Source of the DNA: Guyanagaster necrorhizus
Lineage: Eukaryota; Basidiomycota; Agaricomycetes; Agaricales; Physalacriaceae
Reading direction: 5' to 3'
NCBI RefSeq assembly: GCF_019112545.1
Contig: NW_025064941.1
Span: 29,252 to 93,251, forward strand
DNA length: 64,000 nucleotides
Of this stretch, positions 53,607-64,000 are shown in pieces. How positions within the stretch are numbered: position 1 is the stretch's first letter; each line of letters starts with the position of its first letter. The notes under the pieces were generated by a model. It was given only the letters and a program-made list of their open reading frames with translations, was not told the DNA's origin and ran no database searches. The position numbers and the translations under genes were made by a program.

Positions 53607-56600
53607 TCAGCTACCGCACCGTGCAAGAAAAATAATGGAACGAACCTGCCATCCATGAGCAGCAGCAGCCCTCTTGTAGCCTTCTAGCGCCTCGTACACC
53701 TGGTACTCACGGTTCCAGTCTTTAGCGAGCCTCGCTGGACGAGGTTCCAGGTTCGATATTGCCAACTTGATCTGCATAATAACCGCAGGAATACTCGAGA
53801 ATAATGAGTAAACAAGAACGCCAAAAGACTTGGATATTTACCTGTAACTAGGCAACCATCCTATAACAAAATCTTAGCCAGATAAACGCCAAATAGAACC
53901 GTCAAAGATACCATCAGAGGTCAACAAATCCATACATATGGACCCTCCCCCAGTAACGTGGCCTCCTCCACCATGAATAAAAGGCAAGAACCGCGGCGTA
54001 AGAATCCTGAAAAATGGTGGAGCCAAAGGGAACGTTGGAGGGAATCGAATCTCGAAGATGATAGAATTCACTCCTCTGAAACGTAGTCAGTTCCAATAGA
54101 CGATATAAAAACAAAAAGACGTACGCCGTTTTCAAATCCTTCGCAATCGGTAGGTTCGGATCAAACGAATGCATCTCTACAATCCACTGGAACAAATTAT
54201 CGCCAATAAACTCTTGCGGCATGTACCATCCCAGTTCTCGCAGGCTGTTCGCGGCTTCTTGTTCCTTCAGCATTGACCTCAGCTCCCGCTGGACCGCCAT
54301 AGTCGCAGATGGCGCAGAGTCAGTGGGCGGGGGCATCAGCTTGTCGAGAACAACGCTGACCCATTCAGGGTCGTGCACCCAATCATCTGCTGGCTTTGTT
54401 TTCTTCTTGCTACTAGACGGAGTTGGGGCAGGTGCTTTGCCCTTCCCCTTCGGATCAGGTATGATCATGACTTCGTCGTCGTCATCTACAATAACTGTCT
54501 CCCTCTCAACATGATTGAAAATTCGCTGGTCTTCCTCATCCGCCTCTTGCACCACTAGATCACGCTGACGATCCTGGAGTAATAAGTTGATGGTATACCC
54601 AGGCTCAGGAATAGATATCTTGTTGCTGCTCAATGTCAGCGGATGCTTAGGATCCAAGTTCACAAATGGTATGGTCTTATCTGCAACCGGAGTCGTACCG
54701 GTCCCTTCAGCTGGGCACTTGACTAAGAGATACCGGCTGCGAACAGTTCAGTTTCAAGCCAAAGGGGTGAAACTTAGACACTTACCAGACAATCCAGGTA
54801 GTATCCGCGATAACGAAATACGGATTCGAACTAACAAACTTTTCTGGTAAGTTGACTACCTCCGCCAACGCAACACAAGCATTGGGACAGATCTTGCTCT
54901 TGCGCCACATCGTGGAGTTACCTCCTGCATAGTGTCCCATAGAAATCTGCCCGTCTTTGGCGAGATAGACACCTACAAATAGATAGACAAGATTAGCGAA
55001 GAGGATCGTGGAAAATAAAATGAATATATACCGTGTCCATAGGCCCGCCCATTAGCTATGTGCTTGTACCACAATCCATGCCTAATTATCTACGCCAAAT
55101 GGTCAGAGTGAAAGCAGAAAAATCAAAAGCCGAATGACTGACCGAGTGCCAATTTCGCAAAGAAGAACCATGGAATGCCTTGTACGGAATGAGTGACAAA
55201 TACATAACCAGGAAAAATAGAGCCTAACAAAGAGTGAAGGGTACTTCTTAGCATTCGTATTCGTTGCCTGAGACTGAGCAACAGCAGCCTGAAATTTAGC
55301 TTCTGCATCTGGGGCACCAACGCTGAAACGGAACTGGCGCCATGATGGATCTAAATGTCGTATCAACAAAAATATATCGTGCGGTCAATGGAATGTAACG
55401 AACCTAAATTCGTTACCAACTCAGCTCCCGATGTGATGGGTTCAAGGTATGCAGTGCAAGACGCCACACACCTAGTTCGAAAGTGGTCAGTAAGATGTGG
55501 CGGAAGGGTGTTGATCTCGGCTTACCAGCGAAGAATCTGCCACGCAGCGGGCAACACTGTAGGATCGAGTTCCCTAAGCTTGGGTTTCGATTTACCAGGC
55601 TTGACTTTGCGTTCTAAATGCTTCCTGAGCGAAGGATCAATCATAGGCTACGGTGTTTAAAAAAAGACGTGTTCATACTTCATATCTTCCACCTGAAATA
55701 CGCTAGGTCAGTTCAACACGGAGTGAAATGATCAAGATAAAAAGCCTACTGTCGGTAACGTATTCAGCATGTCAGCAATAGAGGCGCGCATCTGTGTGTC
55801 CGTTCAACAACCAACAACAAGAAAAACACCGGAAACCAACCTGAAGAATGTCAAGATCATCAAAATCGCACAGACCATGATTGTCCGCAACAGGCTCGCG
55901 TCGAGGAGTAGGAGACGGAGCCTCGGGTACCGGAGTAGGGAAGACACCGGAAAAAACAGCCCCTCGAAGTGTCGATGGGTGGATTAGTGTACTTTTGTCG
56001 GGAATCGGAACTCGGAGGCCCATCCCAGTCGGGAGAGGCTCGTCGAGGACGCCTTCGGCGGCCCCGGAATAAGTCAGTGAAACGAGGAGATCCACAGTCT
56101 GCGGGTTGTGAATGATTTCATACTATCGAGATGTAAGATCTGAAGACGCGACGTGAATGAGTAAAACAAACCTCTAAAGAAGGACCGCGATTCAGAGAGT
56201 AATATTGGTAGGCGCATAGCTTAGAGTCGCACACATAGGGCTTCAAAGCTTCGAAGTCAGTGGTGAGTTTGTTGTGACAAACAATGCAGTAGCGTGTGCA
56301 CAACTAGTAGAACATCAGAAGAGGCAGTCATCGAAACACAGGTCGCCTACCGTCAGTCGTCTGATGAGATAAGTAAACGCGGTTAGGGGAAGATTAATGT
56401 CTTCTGATTTTCCCAGACCATGCAAGGGATCATGAGGCAGCCTTCGATTAAGCTTTTGTTCCTCTCTTTCAGCCGCTTTTATTTCCTGCGCCACACTAGA
56501 TGAGCAAGATTGGTGTTTTCGAGTGCAAGTCTGTTACCTTGATTTTGAACCGATACACGTCCTCTGCTGTCATCTGACTTTTCTCAATTTCAGCGAACAA

Positions 56601-58077
56601 GAGTTCAGCGCCAGCCCAGCCCAGATCAAACTGTCTCCGTAATCGGACAACTTTCAGAAAGGATTGGTCCAGCAATGACTCCAACGAGGAACTTAAGCTG
56701 AACTTATCAAATCGTCCTTCATCATCTTCCTCTTCGACAACAGCTTCTGAAACGATAAGTGCAACTTCTTCCGCGTCCATGTCAACGTCAATGTCGAAAA
56801 AATTCATCGCAGCAGCGAGCTCCTTCTCTTTCTGGATGCGCAGTTCATCTTCGGCGTCCTGAAGGACTAGCCCATACCTGCGTACGGCTTCTCTGGCATT
56901 CACAGTTGAAGGTTTGTACCGACCGCACAGACCGACTTGAAATTTGAGTTGCACACCCGCCCTGCGCGCGGGACTCGAATAGGTTCCATCATTCGACAAA
57001 GAGGGATACATGCCTCTGTGTCCAGATATGAGAAGGGTTAGATGCTGCGAACGAGACAGAAGCCGCCGATCCCAAGCCATAAGTGCTCGCGGAGGGATTG
57101 ATTCAGATAGAGTGATGACTGGTAAGCTGATGGTTAAGCAGAAATCATCGCCCCCGAAAGGAATGAATCCTGGACGATAGCCTGTTCCCACAGCATCGAT
57201 GAAGTCCCTAACAAGAAGTCTAGGCGGTGGTGTGATAATGGAATTGACGCTCACCGTTGCAGCTTGGAACGACTATAGGTCGCAACCTTAGACACTGCAG
57301 TATAATCATCATCATAATCCATTCCGACATATTCTTCGTCTCCACTATCGTCTTCGTCCTCCATGTCGACTTCTTGGTACTTCTTACCGGCGAGCGAGGT
57401 CAAGAAACGTTCGAGAGTGTCGACGATTGGTCGTGCAGGCGATGTTGCGATCTCATTTACGGGCTCAGTTGTACGAGCATCGAGCTCTGAATCGGAAGAG
57501 TAACAAAATACTGTATGGTTCTTGGGATATTCGGAGGTGTCTTTTGAGTAGAAGATTAGAGTGGATAGAAAGACAGAGACGCGAATTATTACCATCAACA
57601 AGCATGGTAAGCATTATTGGTGCATCAGGTGTATGAGAATCTTCTATTACGACTTCCATAGAGCCTTCGTCGTCGCCTGGCCGGAACTCTTGAGAGCAAG
57701 ATTAGTATCAAGCCACTCCGTGAAAGGCAACTCACTCTTTATGCGCCAGCCGTGAACCAGGAATCCTCCATCCTTGACGACTTGCTTCGTATCCTCGAAA
57801 TCTGCGTTGAAACGTTTGCGGCCTTTGAGATGAACGTTCTTGGTACGGTCAATATTTACTTTGGCGCCCGTCATTGAGAGAGGCGCCTTGCCTGTGAGAA
57901 CACGTTATTAACGTGTAAAATACGCTGATTGTTCGCGATCAACACACCACTGGCCACCTTTTGGCGTTTGGATGAAAGCTTCCCTCCACGACCCTCCGGC
58001 TCCGAATCAGAGTTATGAATGTCGATAACATCGCTGTGCGGCAAAGAAGCCTTGGCCTTGCTGCGACCAAATACCAT
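53607..58077 (-). CDS. Fusion protein: PARP catalytic domain and ubiquitin-conjugating (E2) domain
   Basis: The minus-strand protein starts MVFGRSKAKASLPHSD. The N-terminal part includes KNVHLKGRKRFNADFED and HGWRIKSELPFTEWLDTNL. Next come an acidic stretch (DMEDEDDSGDEEYVGMDYDD), a helical region (FSLSSSLESLLDQSFLKVV, LGWAGAELLFAEIEKSQM) and a Cys cluster (CTRYCIVCHNKL, CDSKLC). The PARP fold follows: the NAD-binding His in AFHGSSLRNWHSI and the Tyr in NGRAYGHGVYLAKDG, then GHYAGGNSTMWRKSKICPN. After an acidic linker the E2/UBC domain has LFQWIVEMHSFDPNLPIAKD, FEIRFPPTFPLAPPFFRI and GGGSICMDLLTSD with the likely catalytic Cys. It ends TGA 53607-53609. More than ten short introns. It resembles the PARP6/8-like proteins fused to UBE2Q-like E2 domains known in fungi. 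Confidence 0.83.
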
Positions 58078-58333
58078 GATATCGAGTGAAAAGTAGTTGA
58101 AAGAGAGAGAAAGGGATACCGTCGAGGAAAGAGGAGGTCAGACACAGTATCGAGCAAGGGAAAGGTGCAGAGTCATGTTTTCGAAGCGAGTCTTGGCACG
58201 GCAATTGCCGTGGCTGCTCAGGAAGCTATGACGCCGTGCTTCTTCAGATGCCAGTACCCTCCTGGTCGACACTCCATCACCTTCCTGCTTTCCCTCTGTA
58301 GCGCTCGCCTTCGTCCACATATCACACTCGACG
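58078..58333. promoter_or_regulatory. Divergent promoter of the PARP-E2 and Sec1 genes
   Basis: The two starts are only about 256 bp apart on opposite strands. No coding sequence is seen in between, so both promoters must share this interval. Confidence 0.5.
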
Positions 58334-61090
58334 ATGGCGTCTCTCATCACCATCGTTCGTAATAGTGCGCAGGATTTAAATTCAAACGACACCCAATTAA
58401 TCTCAGCCTGACCACACTTGTAGAGTTCCTCGAAGCAATTCGTTCCGTCAATCCTCCCGGGAAATGGAAGATTCTCGTTGTCGACGAGCATTCACAGAAA
58501 CTTCTAGGTGAAGTGCTCAAGCAATTCGATATTCTTGAGGAGAATGTTACTCGTGCGTCTGTGCAATATTTCTGTTTCAACTCGTCCTTATCTTCATGCA
58601 GTGATTGAGTCGATATCCAATTATCGGGATCCTCAGCCAGAGTTTGAGGCTTTGTATCTGCTGATGCCGACAACCCAAAATGTCGATCGTATCATCTGTG
58701 ATTTCTCGCAGACGAAGCAGTACGCCGCTGCACACCTGTTCTTCATCGAAGGTAGGCGTTGTTACCTATCGATAACATCTCTTGACCTTCTTCAGGTCTT
58801 TCCGAACCTCTATTCCAACGCCTCACATCATCTCCGGCAGAGCCTCACCTTCAGGCCCTCAAAGAGCTGTTTTTGAACTTTTCACCTGTCGAAGCACAGA
58901 CATTCTCTCTCCAGGTGCCGGAAATGTTCTTCAGCATGTACAGCCCACCGCGACATGAGAACGACTATCGCAGGGCACGCGAACGGCTAGAAGAAGACCT
59001 CCGTTTTGCCAGTAAAATCGTGCGTTTCTCGTTTCTCTTTTCCGATTCCTCCGCGAACGTTTCACCCAGATTACTAATGTTTGTATAACACTTAATGAAT
59101 TTCCCTACATCCGGTACTATGTACCTCCCAACCATCCCCCTCTAGGTGCCCTTAAGCCGCACACGTCTACCCGTCCACCGCCACCTGCCGAAGGCAGTGG
59201 CCGATGGCGGACGAACCTTGCTCGTGGTGCAGACGCTCGCGCCTACGAATCTGTCGAAACTGACTACGTAGCGAAGCTGTTAGCGTTTATGGTCCAAAAC
59301 AATCTCGAGGAGCACAAACGAGCGAATTCCGATTTTGGAAAGATCGATGCCGGAAGGGGACGATCTACACTGATTATCACGGACCGGGCAATGGATATGA
59401 TGGCACCTTTGGTCCACGAGTTTACGTACCAAGCTATGGCGAACGATCTCTTGCCCATTGAAAATGGCGTGCGATATACTTACAAGTTCCAGTCATCCGT
59501 GGGTGCCTACGAAGACAAAACCGCTACTCTGTCCGACCAGGACAACGTGTGGACGGCGGTGCGACACATGCATATGCGCGAAGCCATTGATAAATTGATG
59601 GCAGACTTTAACAAATTCCTCGAGGAGAATGCCGTCTTCAAAGGGTGTGTACTTTACATATTTTCTTCAACACTTCACTGATGCTTATCAGGGACAGTGC
59701 AGCGAATCTTAATGATATGAAGGAAATGTTGGCAGGGTTGCCTCAGTACCAAGAACAGCGCGAGAAGGTGAGAAGTCTGTCACATCTCTTTAGACTATTT
59801 TCACATTCGTTTAGTTCTCATTACATCTAAGCATGGCTCAAGAATGTATGGGCATCTTCGAACGTGACAAACTACCTGTTGTAGCCAACGTTGAGCAGGT
59901 TGGTTGCGTCGTTTCTGTGATATACATCCACTGATGACAATCCAGGACTGTGCTACTGGTCTCACAGCCGAAGGCAAGACACCGAAAAAGTTGGTGGAAG
60001 AGATGGTGCCCTTACTGGATAGCCGGGAAGTGATGTAAGTCTTCTTTTGTTTGCACCCAACTACAATAAGTGAACAATTATTAGAAACGCCAATAAAGTC
60101 CGAATAATAGCACTGTACATACAGCACCGTGATGGCGTTCCCGATGAAGACCGAAGACGGCTGTATCAACATGCGCGCCTGTCGCTGGCGGAACAAGACG
60201 CTGTTAATGCATTAGCACATCTTGGTGTAAGAATCAGCCGGGTACGCCTTGATTTTTTATATTTTTCTAGGCATCCTCATCGCCCGATATATCAGGGACC
60301 CAGCGATCGAGACATCAAGAAGAAAATAAAGCAGAAACCCAAAGACAACGAATATGAGCTGTCACGATTCAAACCACTGTTGAGGACCGTCATTGAGGTG
60401 TGTGTTCCACATCATCATCGAACTCTAAACGATAGCTAAATCCATGGACACAGGAACATGTTGAGGGTAAACTTGATGTCACGCTTTTCCCTTATGTTAA
60501 AGACTCCCCTTCTGCGATACCCCCGCCTTCATTGCGTCCTGCCCCGACGCATACAACATCTTTGCGAAGCCAAAAGCCCGCTTGGCATCGTGCTGCAACA
60601 CGCAATGCGATACAGGAATCTACTAAACAGCGTCTACTCGTGTTCGTCGCTGGTGGTATGACATACTCTGAGGTGCGGGAGGTATACGAACTATCTTCGT
60701 CGCTGAGCAAAGATATCTACATCGGTATGTCAACTTTTCTTTACGACCCAGCTTTCTCCTTTGCTAAGGTCAGATTTAGGCTCTACGCATACCATCATAC
60801 CCCGACCTTTCATTGACGATCTTAAAGTGCTAGACCTGGGTGGGGTTGGCTCGCGTGCGTTACCGAATGGCCTGCAGGAGGGCGCAGGAAAGAGGCCCTA
60901 TCAAGACTTCTACGACGAGAAATACTACACCAAGGACGGACCACGACCCCAACCAAAGCCAGCGCCGAGCACGCTTGCTCCACCGAAGGAACGAAGTCGA
61001 CCACAGCCCTCCCCCACGGAGAGCTATTCGTCCAGCAACTCTTTTGGAAAGGAAGAGAAGAAGAAAAAGAAGGGTCTCTTCCGATTCTGA
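58334..61090 (+). CDS. SEC1: Sec1/Munc18 family protein
   Basis: It binds syntaxins and assembled SNARE complexes and is needed for vesicle fusion, here most likely exocytosis. Exon 1 MASLITIVRN is joined over the intron 58365-58423 to FLEAIRSVNPPGKWKILVVD. Then follow EALYLLMPTTQNVDRIICDF, the domain 1-2 region FSLQVPEMFFSMYSP, PYIRYYVPPNHPPLGALKPH, the strongly conserved STLIITDRAMDMMAPLVHEF, EFTYQAMANDLLPIEN, VEEMVPLLDSREV, DEDRRRLYQHARLS, RLLVFVAGGMTYSEVREVYE and a Lys-rich end KKKKKGLFRF with TGA 61088-61090. All typical segments are present; about ten short introns. Its length and the pattern around MTYSEVR favour Sec1 over Vps45, Sly1 or Vps33. Confidence 0.9.
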
Positions 61091-61537
61091 CGGACTAAAG
61101 GTAACTGTATAGTGTGTAATTCTTATACCCCCTTCGTGAAATAATGGACCTGGCATAATTTAAGGGACATACGGATGCCCGGTAGCGTTAACAGTGGTGC
61201 TTAATGGTACTCAGAACGTTGTTTGTCAGTCACAAATACTAAATGCCTGCAAAGTGGTCTCGAAATAAAGACTATGTGTAGCTGAAATCTTTCCTTTTCT
61301 CACGTTCTTAACGTGCTTATTTGTCTAACATTGTCAGAATAGTTTATACTACGTTACAAGGCAAGACCAGGTATAACTGCTGTATTCAAGACAACACACT
61401 ACAAACCTCTCGATCATCGTGTTCCGTCATGGTACGACAAGTATCCAATATAGAATATCGATTTAAAGGGGAGATAAACGTATAAGTAGGGCAATGTCCG
61501 GCATATAGCTCCGCGCACGGATGGTCAAGAAATTTAA
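61091..61537. other. Convergent intergenic region, Sec1 and chitin deacetylase 3' ends
   Basis: About 450 bp between two gene ends. It contains AATAAAG (61264-61270), a polyadenylation-like motif for the plus strand. No gene seen. Confidence 0.5.
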
Positions 61538-63465
61538 CTAAAGTAAAGTACTCGCAAAGGCCATGAGGCCTACGAGAGAGAAGGTGGTGTATATTGACGC
61601 AACATTGATGGTGAGCACACCGCTCGAGCTTCTAGTACTCGTGCCAGAGCTTGTGGTGGTGGTGGTGTTATCGGCCGTACCATCTCCATTAACGTCAGTA
61701 GTCGTGTTAGTATACGGGAAAGAGGTATTGGTATTTGATTCCCGGTATAGATCCGTTGTGGGTATGCCGTAACATTCACCGATGGGTTTCAACTGTCATA
61801 ACGAGAAGGGTTCAGTACTTTTTGACCATGGAAGAAGCGAGCTACTGACGGTGAATGCAGGGTTGTAGTTTTGTGCCGTCTCTAGGTTGTAGCCGATAGC
61901 CAAATCGACGGTGACCTCATACAAGTCATGCTCAAGAACAATGATCCTATAAGACATAATTTTAAATAGTGAAAAACATGCATGTACGACATCAAGATGA
62001 AAGGTGCCTACCCAGTATCAATGTCAGATGCGTTTCCAAGAATGTTGTCGAATTCTTGCACACACTCTGGGCCCGTCTTTGTTCCAGCAGCGACCTCCCA
62101 ATCTAAACAACATGTAAGCTTATCATATTCAAAGATGCTGCATGGCACTCACCAAAGGTGTCAAAAGATCCTAGGGTGCCTGCAGTTGTCCAGATGATGG
62201 GAATCAGACCCATTGCTAGGGAGATGGCACGGACACGGTCGTCTAATGTTCATCATGAGCTGATTGAAGCGCCAATCAAAAAAGGCACCAGACCAATGTC
62301 ACCGTATGGCGGACGCATGGTCGTGGGGGTAACACCAATGACTTCCTTGATAGCTTTGCGGGTCCAGCCGAGTTCAGCAACGATTTGTTCATTAGTTAAT
62401 GTAGTCAAGTGCTGCGACGGTAAATGAAACGATCAGAGGCTGATCGCAGTCGGGTGCTTCATAGACTTACCGGATGAGCCCAGGTATGAACCGAAATTTC
62501 ATGACCACTCATATACTCTTCGACGAGGACCGCAGGACGTTCAATGACACGGGATCCCACAACAAAGAAGGTTGCGGAAATGTCCACGCTTTCAAGATAG
62601 TTGAGGAGTTTCTGGGCTGTAATAACATAAGTTTGGGGAGCGGAGACAGAGGGCTAGTAGACGGACTGTAAGGACCGGGACCGTCATCGAAACTAACACC
62701 CCATGTGAGCTTGTCGGGACAGTTGATGATGTCAGTGTCCCTGGTATGGGCGCCACAAGTCCACCAGCCACGGCTGGCCGCATCTGCAGAGAACGTGGGA
62801 TCGCTTGCGCAGGTGCCGTCGGTGGTGGGTTCAAGATCGGGGATGTCCCAGCCATCGAGTTCCGCCAGCCATGACTGGACTTCGTCGGTATCTGGTAGAG
62901 ATCAATAAAGGATGACAAAAAATGGTACGAGAAAATAACGCACCGGTAGGAGGAGTCTTGTCCTGCGTTGGCCATACACCTTCACTGTAAACAACTGGTA
63001 AAGAGAATAAGAGACTTGCAAAAGAAGATGCCAGTCAGACTTACATGGTGTTGGAAGAGAGGGGGCACCTGAGACTGGGGGAGATGCCGTTGTCGCCCAA
63101 GTCGTCGTAGCAGCGAAGGTGGAGCCCGACGACATTCCAGACGTGATTGCAGTCAGGGCGGGCACACCAGAGATAGTGGCAGACTCTATGAGGATCGTAG
63201 CTGCAACACCGCTATTGGCTGCGGAGGCGGCTGTTGAGACAGATGAGACGACTGCCGTGCCTGTACTTGACGAGGAGCCTGTCACGGACGTCGTCACTGT
63301 TGCTGAAGCTGCCGATGATGCAGAAGACACTGCAGAAGAAGATGCTGAGGACGAAGAGGTAGTTTGTCGTTTGAGATTAGCATGTCGTTTGAGTTCAGGT
63401 TGGCTATGGGCATGAGCTGTTGTTGATAGGGCAGCCAAAAGAGCGACAAGAGCATGCAACTTCAT
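61538..63465 (-). CDS. Chitin deacetylase, secreted and probably GPI-anchored
   Basis: It removes acetyl groups from chitin in the fungal wall to make chitosan. The start MKLHALVALLAALSTTAHAH is a signal peptide. A Ser/Thr/Ala-rich stalk follows, then an N-terminal part with a KTPPTDTDEVQSWLAELDGW-like segment. The polysaccharide deacetylase domain has motif 1 WGVSFDDGPG (near 62690), motif 2 GHEISVHTWAHPHL (H-x-x-x-H, near 62490), motif 3 TMRPPYGDIDDRVRA (near 62290), and IIVLEHDLYEVT (near 61930). After GECYGIPTTDLYRES a second Ser/Thr-rich region leads to a C-terminal hydrophobic tail IYTTFSLVGLMAFASTLL, the GPI-attachment pattern. Stop at 61538. About eight introns. All metal ligands are present. 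Confidence 0.92.
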
Positions 63466-64000
63466 GATGAGGAGAAGGTAAAATGAGTGGAAGTGCCAGA
63501 CGTTATTAGATGGAGGCGGCGATTAGGAAACGACCAGCAAAGGTCACGAAACTGTCAACGAGGAAAAGAAAAAACAATTTCCACCAAAAGAAGAGTCCCT
63601 ATATTATTCCCTTTTTCCCACGATACCATGCCAAGAATTTGTCCTTGATTGTCCTCCTTCCGTCCGCCAAAGTATTTAATTTTGAGGCCGTTCATGCATT
63701 ATTACCTCTCAGCACTGACCCAATAGCACCCAGGTTGTGTTCCCTTGAGTCCCTTTTGTTTTTGTTTTTTTTTTTTTCGAAAACTGCAAGCCTTGCTATG
63801 TCTTCGATATCTGTCAAGGTGTCAGTATTTTCCCGTCCGCGGATGACTCCGGTTCTATATATACATATCACAATTCGATCATGGCTATCGGCTATCTTCC
63901 ATCGCAGAACAGTGAATCCTTGGCGCCTCGTATACACCCTGTATCCCCCGAATTCAAGTAATTTGCCCTCTATGACCTTCATTTGTAATCCGGACGCCGT
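63466..64000. promoter_or_regulatory. Upstream region of the chitin deacetylase gene
   Basis: About 535 bp to the window end without a supported gene. It contains a homopolymer run of T (about 63760-63777) and a pyrimidine-rich stretch (CTCCTTCCGTCC, 63653-63664). Confidence 0.45.

Noticed and set aside
63692..63982. Minus-strand frame of 96 codons next to the window end
   Set aside because: It runs through a poly(T)/poly(A) tract, gives a low-complexity Lys/Asn stretch and has no recognisable motif; upstream regulatory sequence is more likely.
1..64000. CRISPR arrays, bacterial operons, rRNA genes
   Set aside because: No regularly spaced short repeats, no Shine-Dalgarno-led polycistrons and no rRNA sequence are seen; the window is plainly eukaryotic.

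Overview
The window reads as nuclear DNA of a basidiomycete fungus, most likely an Agaricomycete. The cellular genes are dense, have many introns of about 45-60 bp with GT..AG ends, and several belong to families I know mainly from that group (a RING/IBR protein, a PARP-E2 fusion, a GPI-type chitin deacetylase). No gene looks bacterial. All gene models were spliced by hand from reading frames and splice signals.

Positions 1-26,400 are a nest of retrotransposons. Most belong to one group of Ty3/gypsy chromoviruses: gag with a CCHC knuckle, protease, RT, RNase H, integrase and a C-terminal chromodomain, with LTRs bounded by TGTTA..TAACA. From left to right there are: the end of a minus-oriented LTR (1-95) inserted into the pol of a plus-oriented relic (96-3717); an unidentified 490 bp stretch; a truncated gag-only relic with one LTR (about 4205-8152); and a Ty1/copia RNase H fragment (8153-8437, resuming at 25073). 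That copia relic was split by an 8.6 kb gypsy element with 526 bp LTRs (8438-25072, duplicated target ATATG). That element was in turn split by a young 8.05 kb gypsy element with 419 bp LTRs (9902-17948, duplicated target AGAAG). The young element is nearly intact: its two LTRs differ at one base that I can see, and pol has a single stop codon. The older copies are eroded by C-to-T type changes and are poor in CpG. In three copies the sequence next to the 5' LTR is complementary to a segment inside the LTR placed where transcription should start, which points to Tf1/sushi-type self-priming. After the copia LTR come a CENP-B-like transposase relic and a 157 bp poly(A)-ended insertion with 13 bp target duplications.

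Positions 26,400-64,000 hold ordinary genes: PSO2/SNM1 DNA crosslink repair nuclease (+), ribosomal protein S4 (-), a class III aminotransferase (+), a UFD4/TRIP12-type HECT ubiquitin ligase (+), a Pep12-like syntaxin (-), the PHF5A/Rds3 splicing factor (+), a PB1 plus multi-ZZ-finger protein (-), an AATase/condensation-fold acyltransferase (+), a decayed RING-IBR protein (-), tRNA-Pro(AGG) with an intron (+), a decayed TatD nuclease (-), the PKA regulatory subunit (-), a PARP-E2 fusion (-), a Sec1/Munc18 protein (+) and a chitin deacetylase (-). They do not form a pathway cluster. Themes that recur are ubiquitin signalling (HECT E3, RING-IBR relic, PARP-E2 fusion) and membrane fusion (syntaxin, Sec1). 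The segment 47.6-51.5 kb is a small zone of decay around the tRNA gene.
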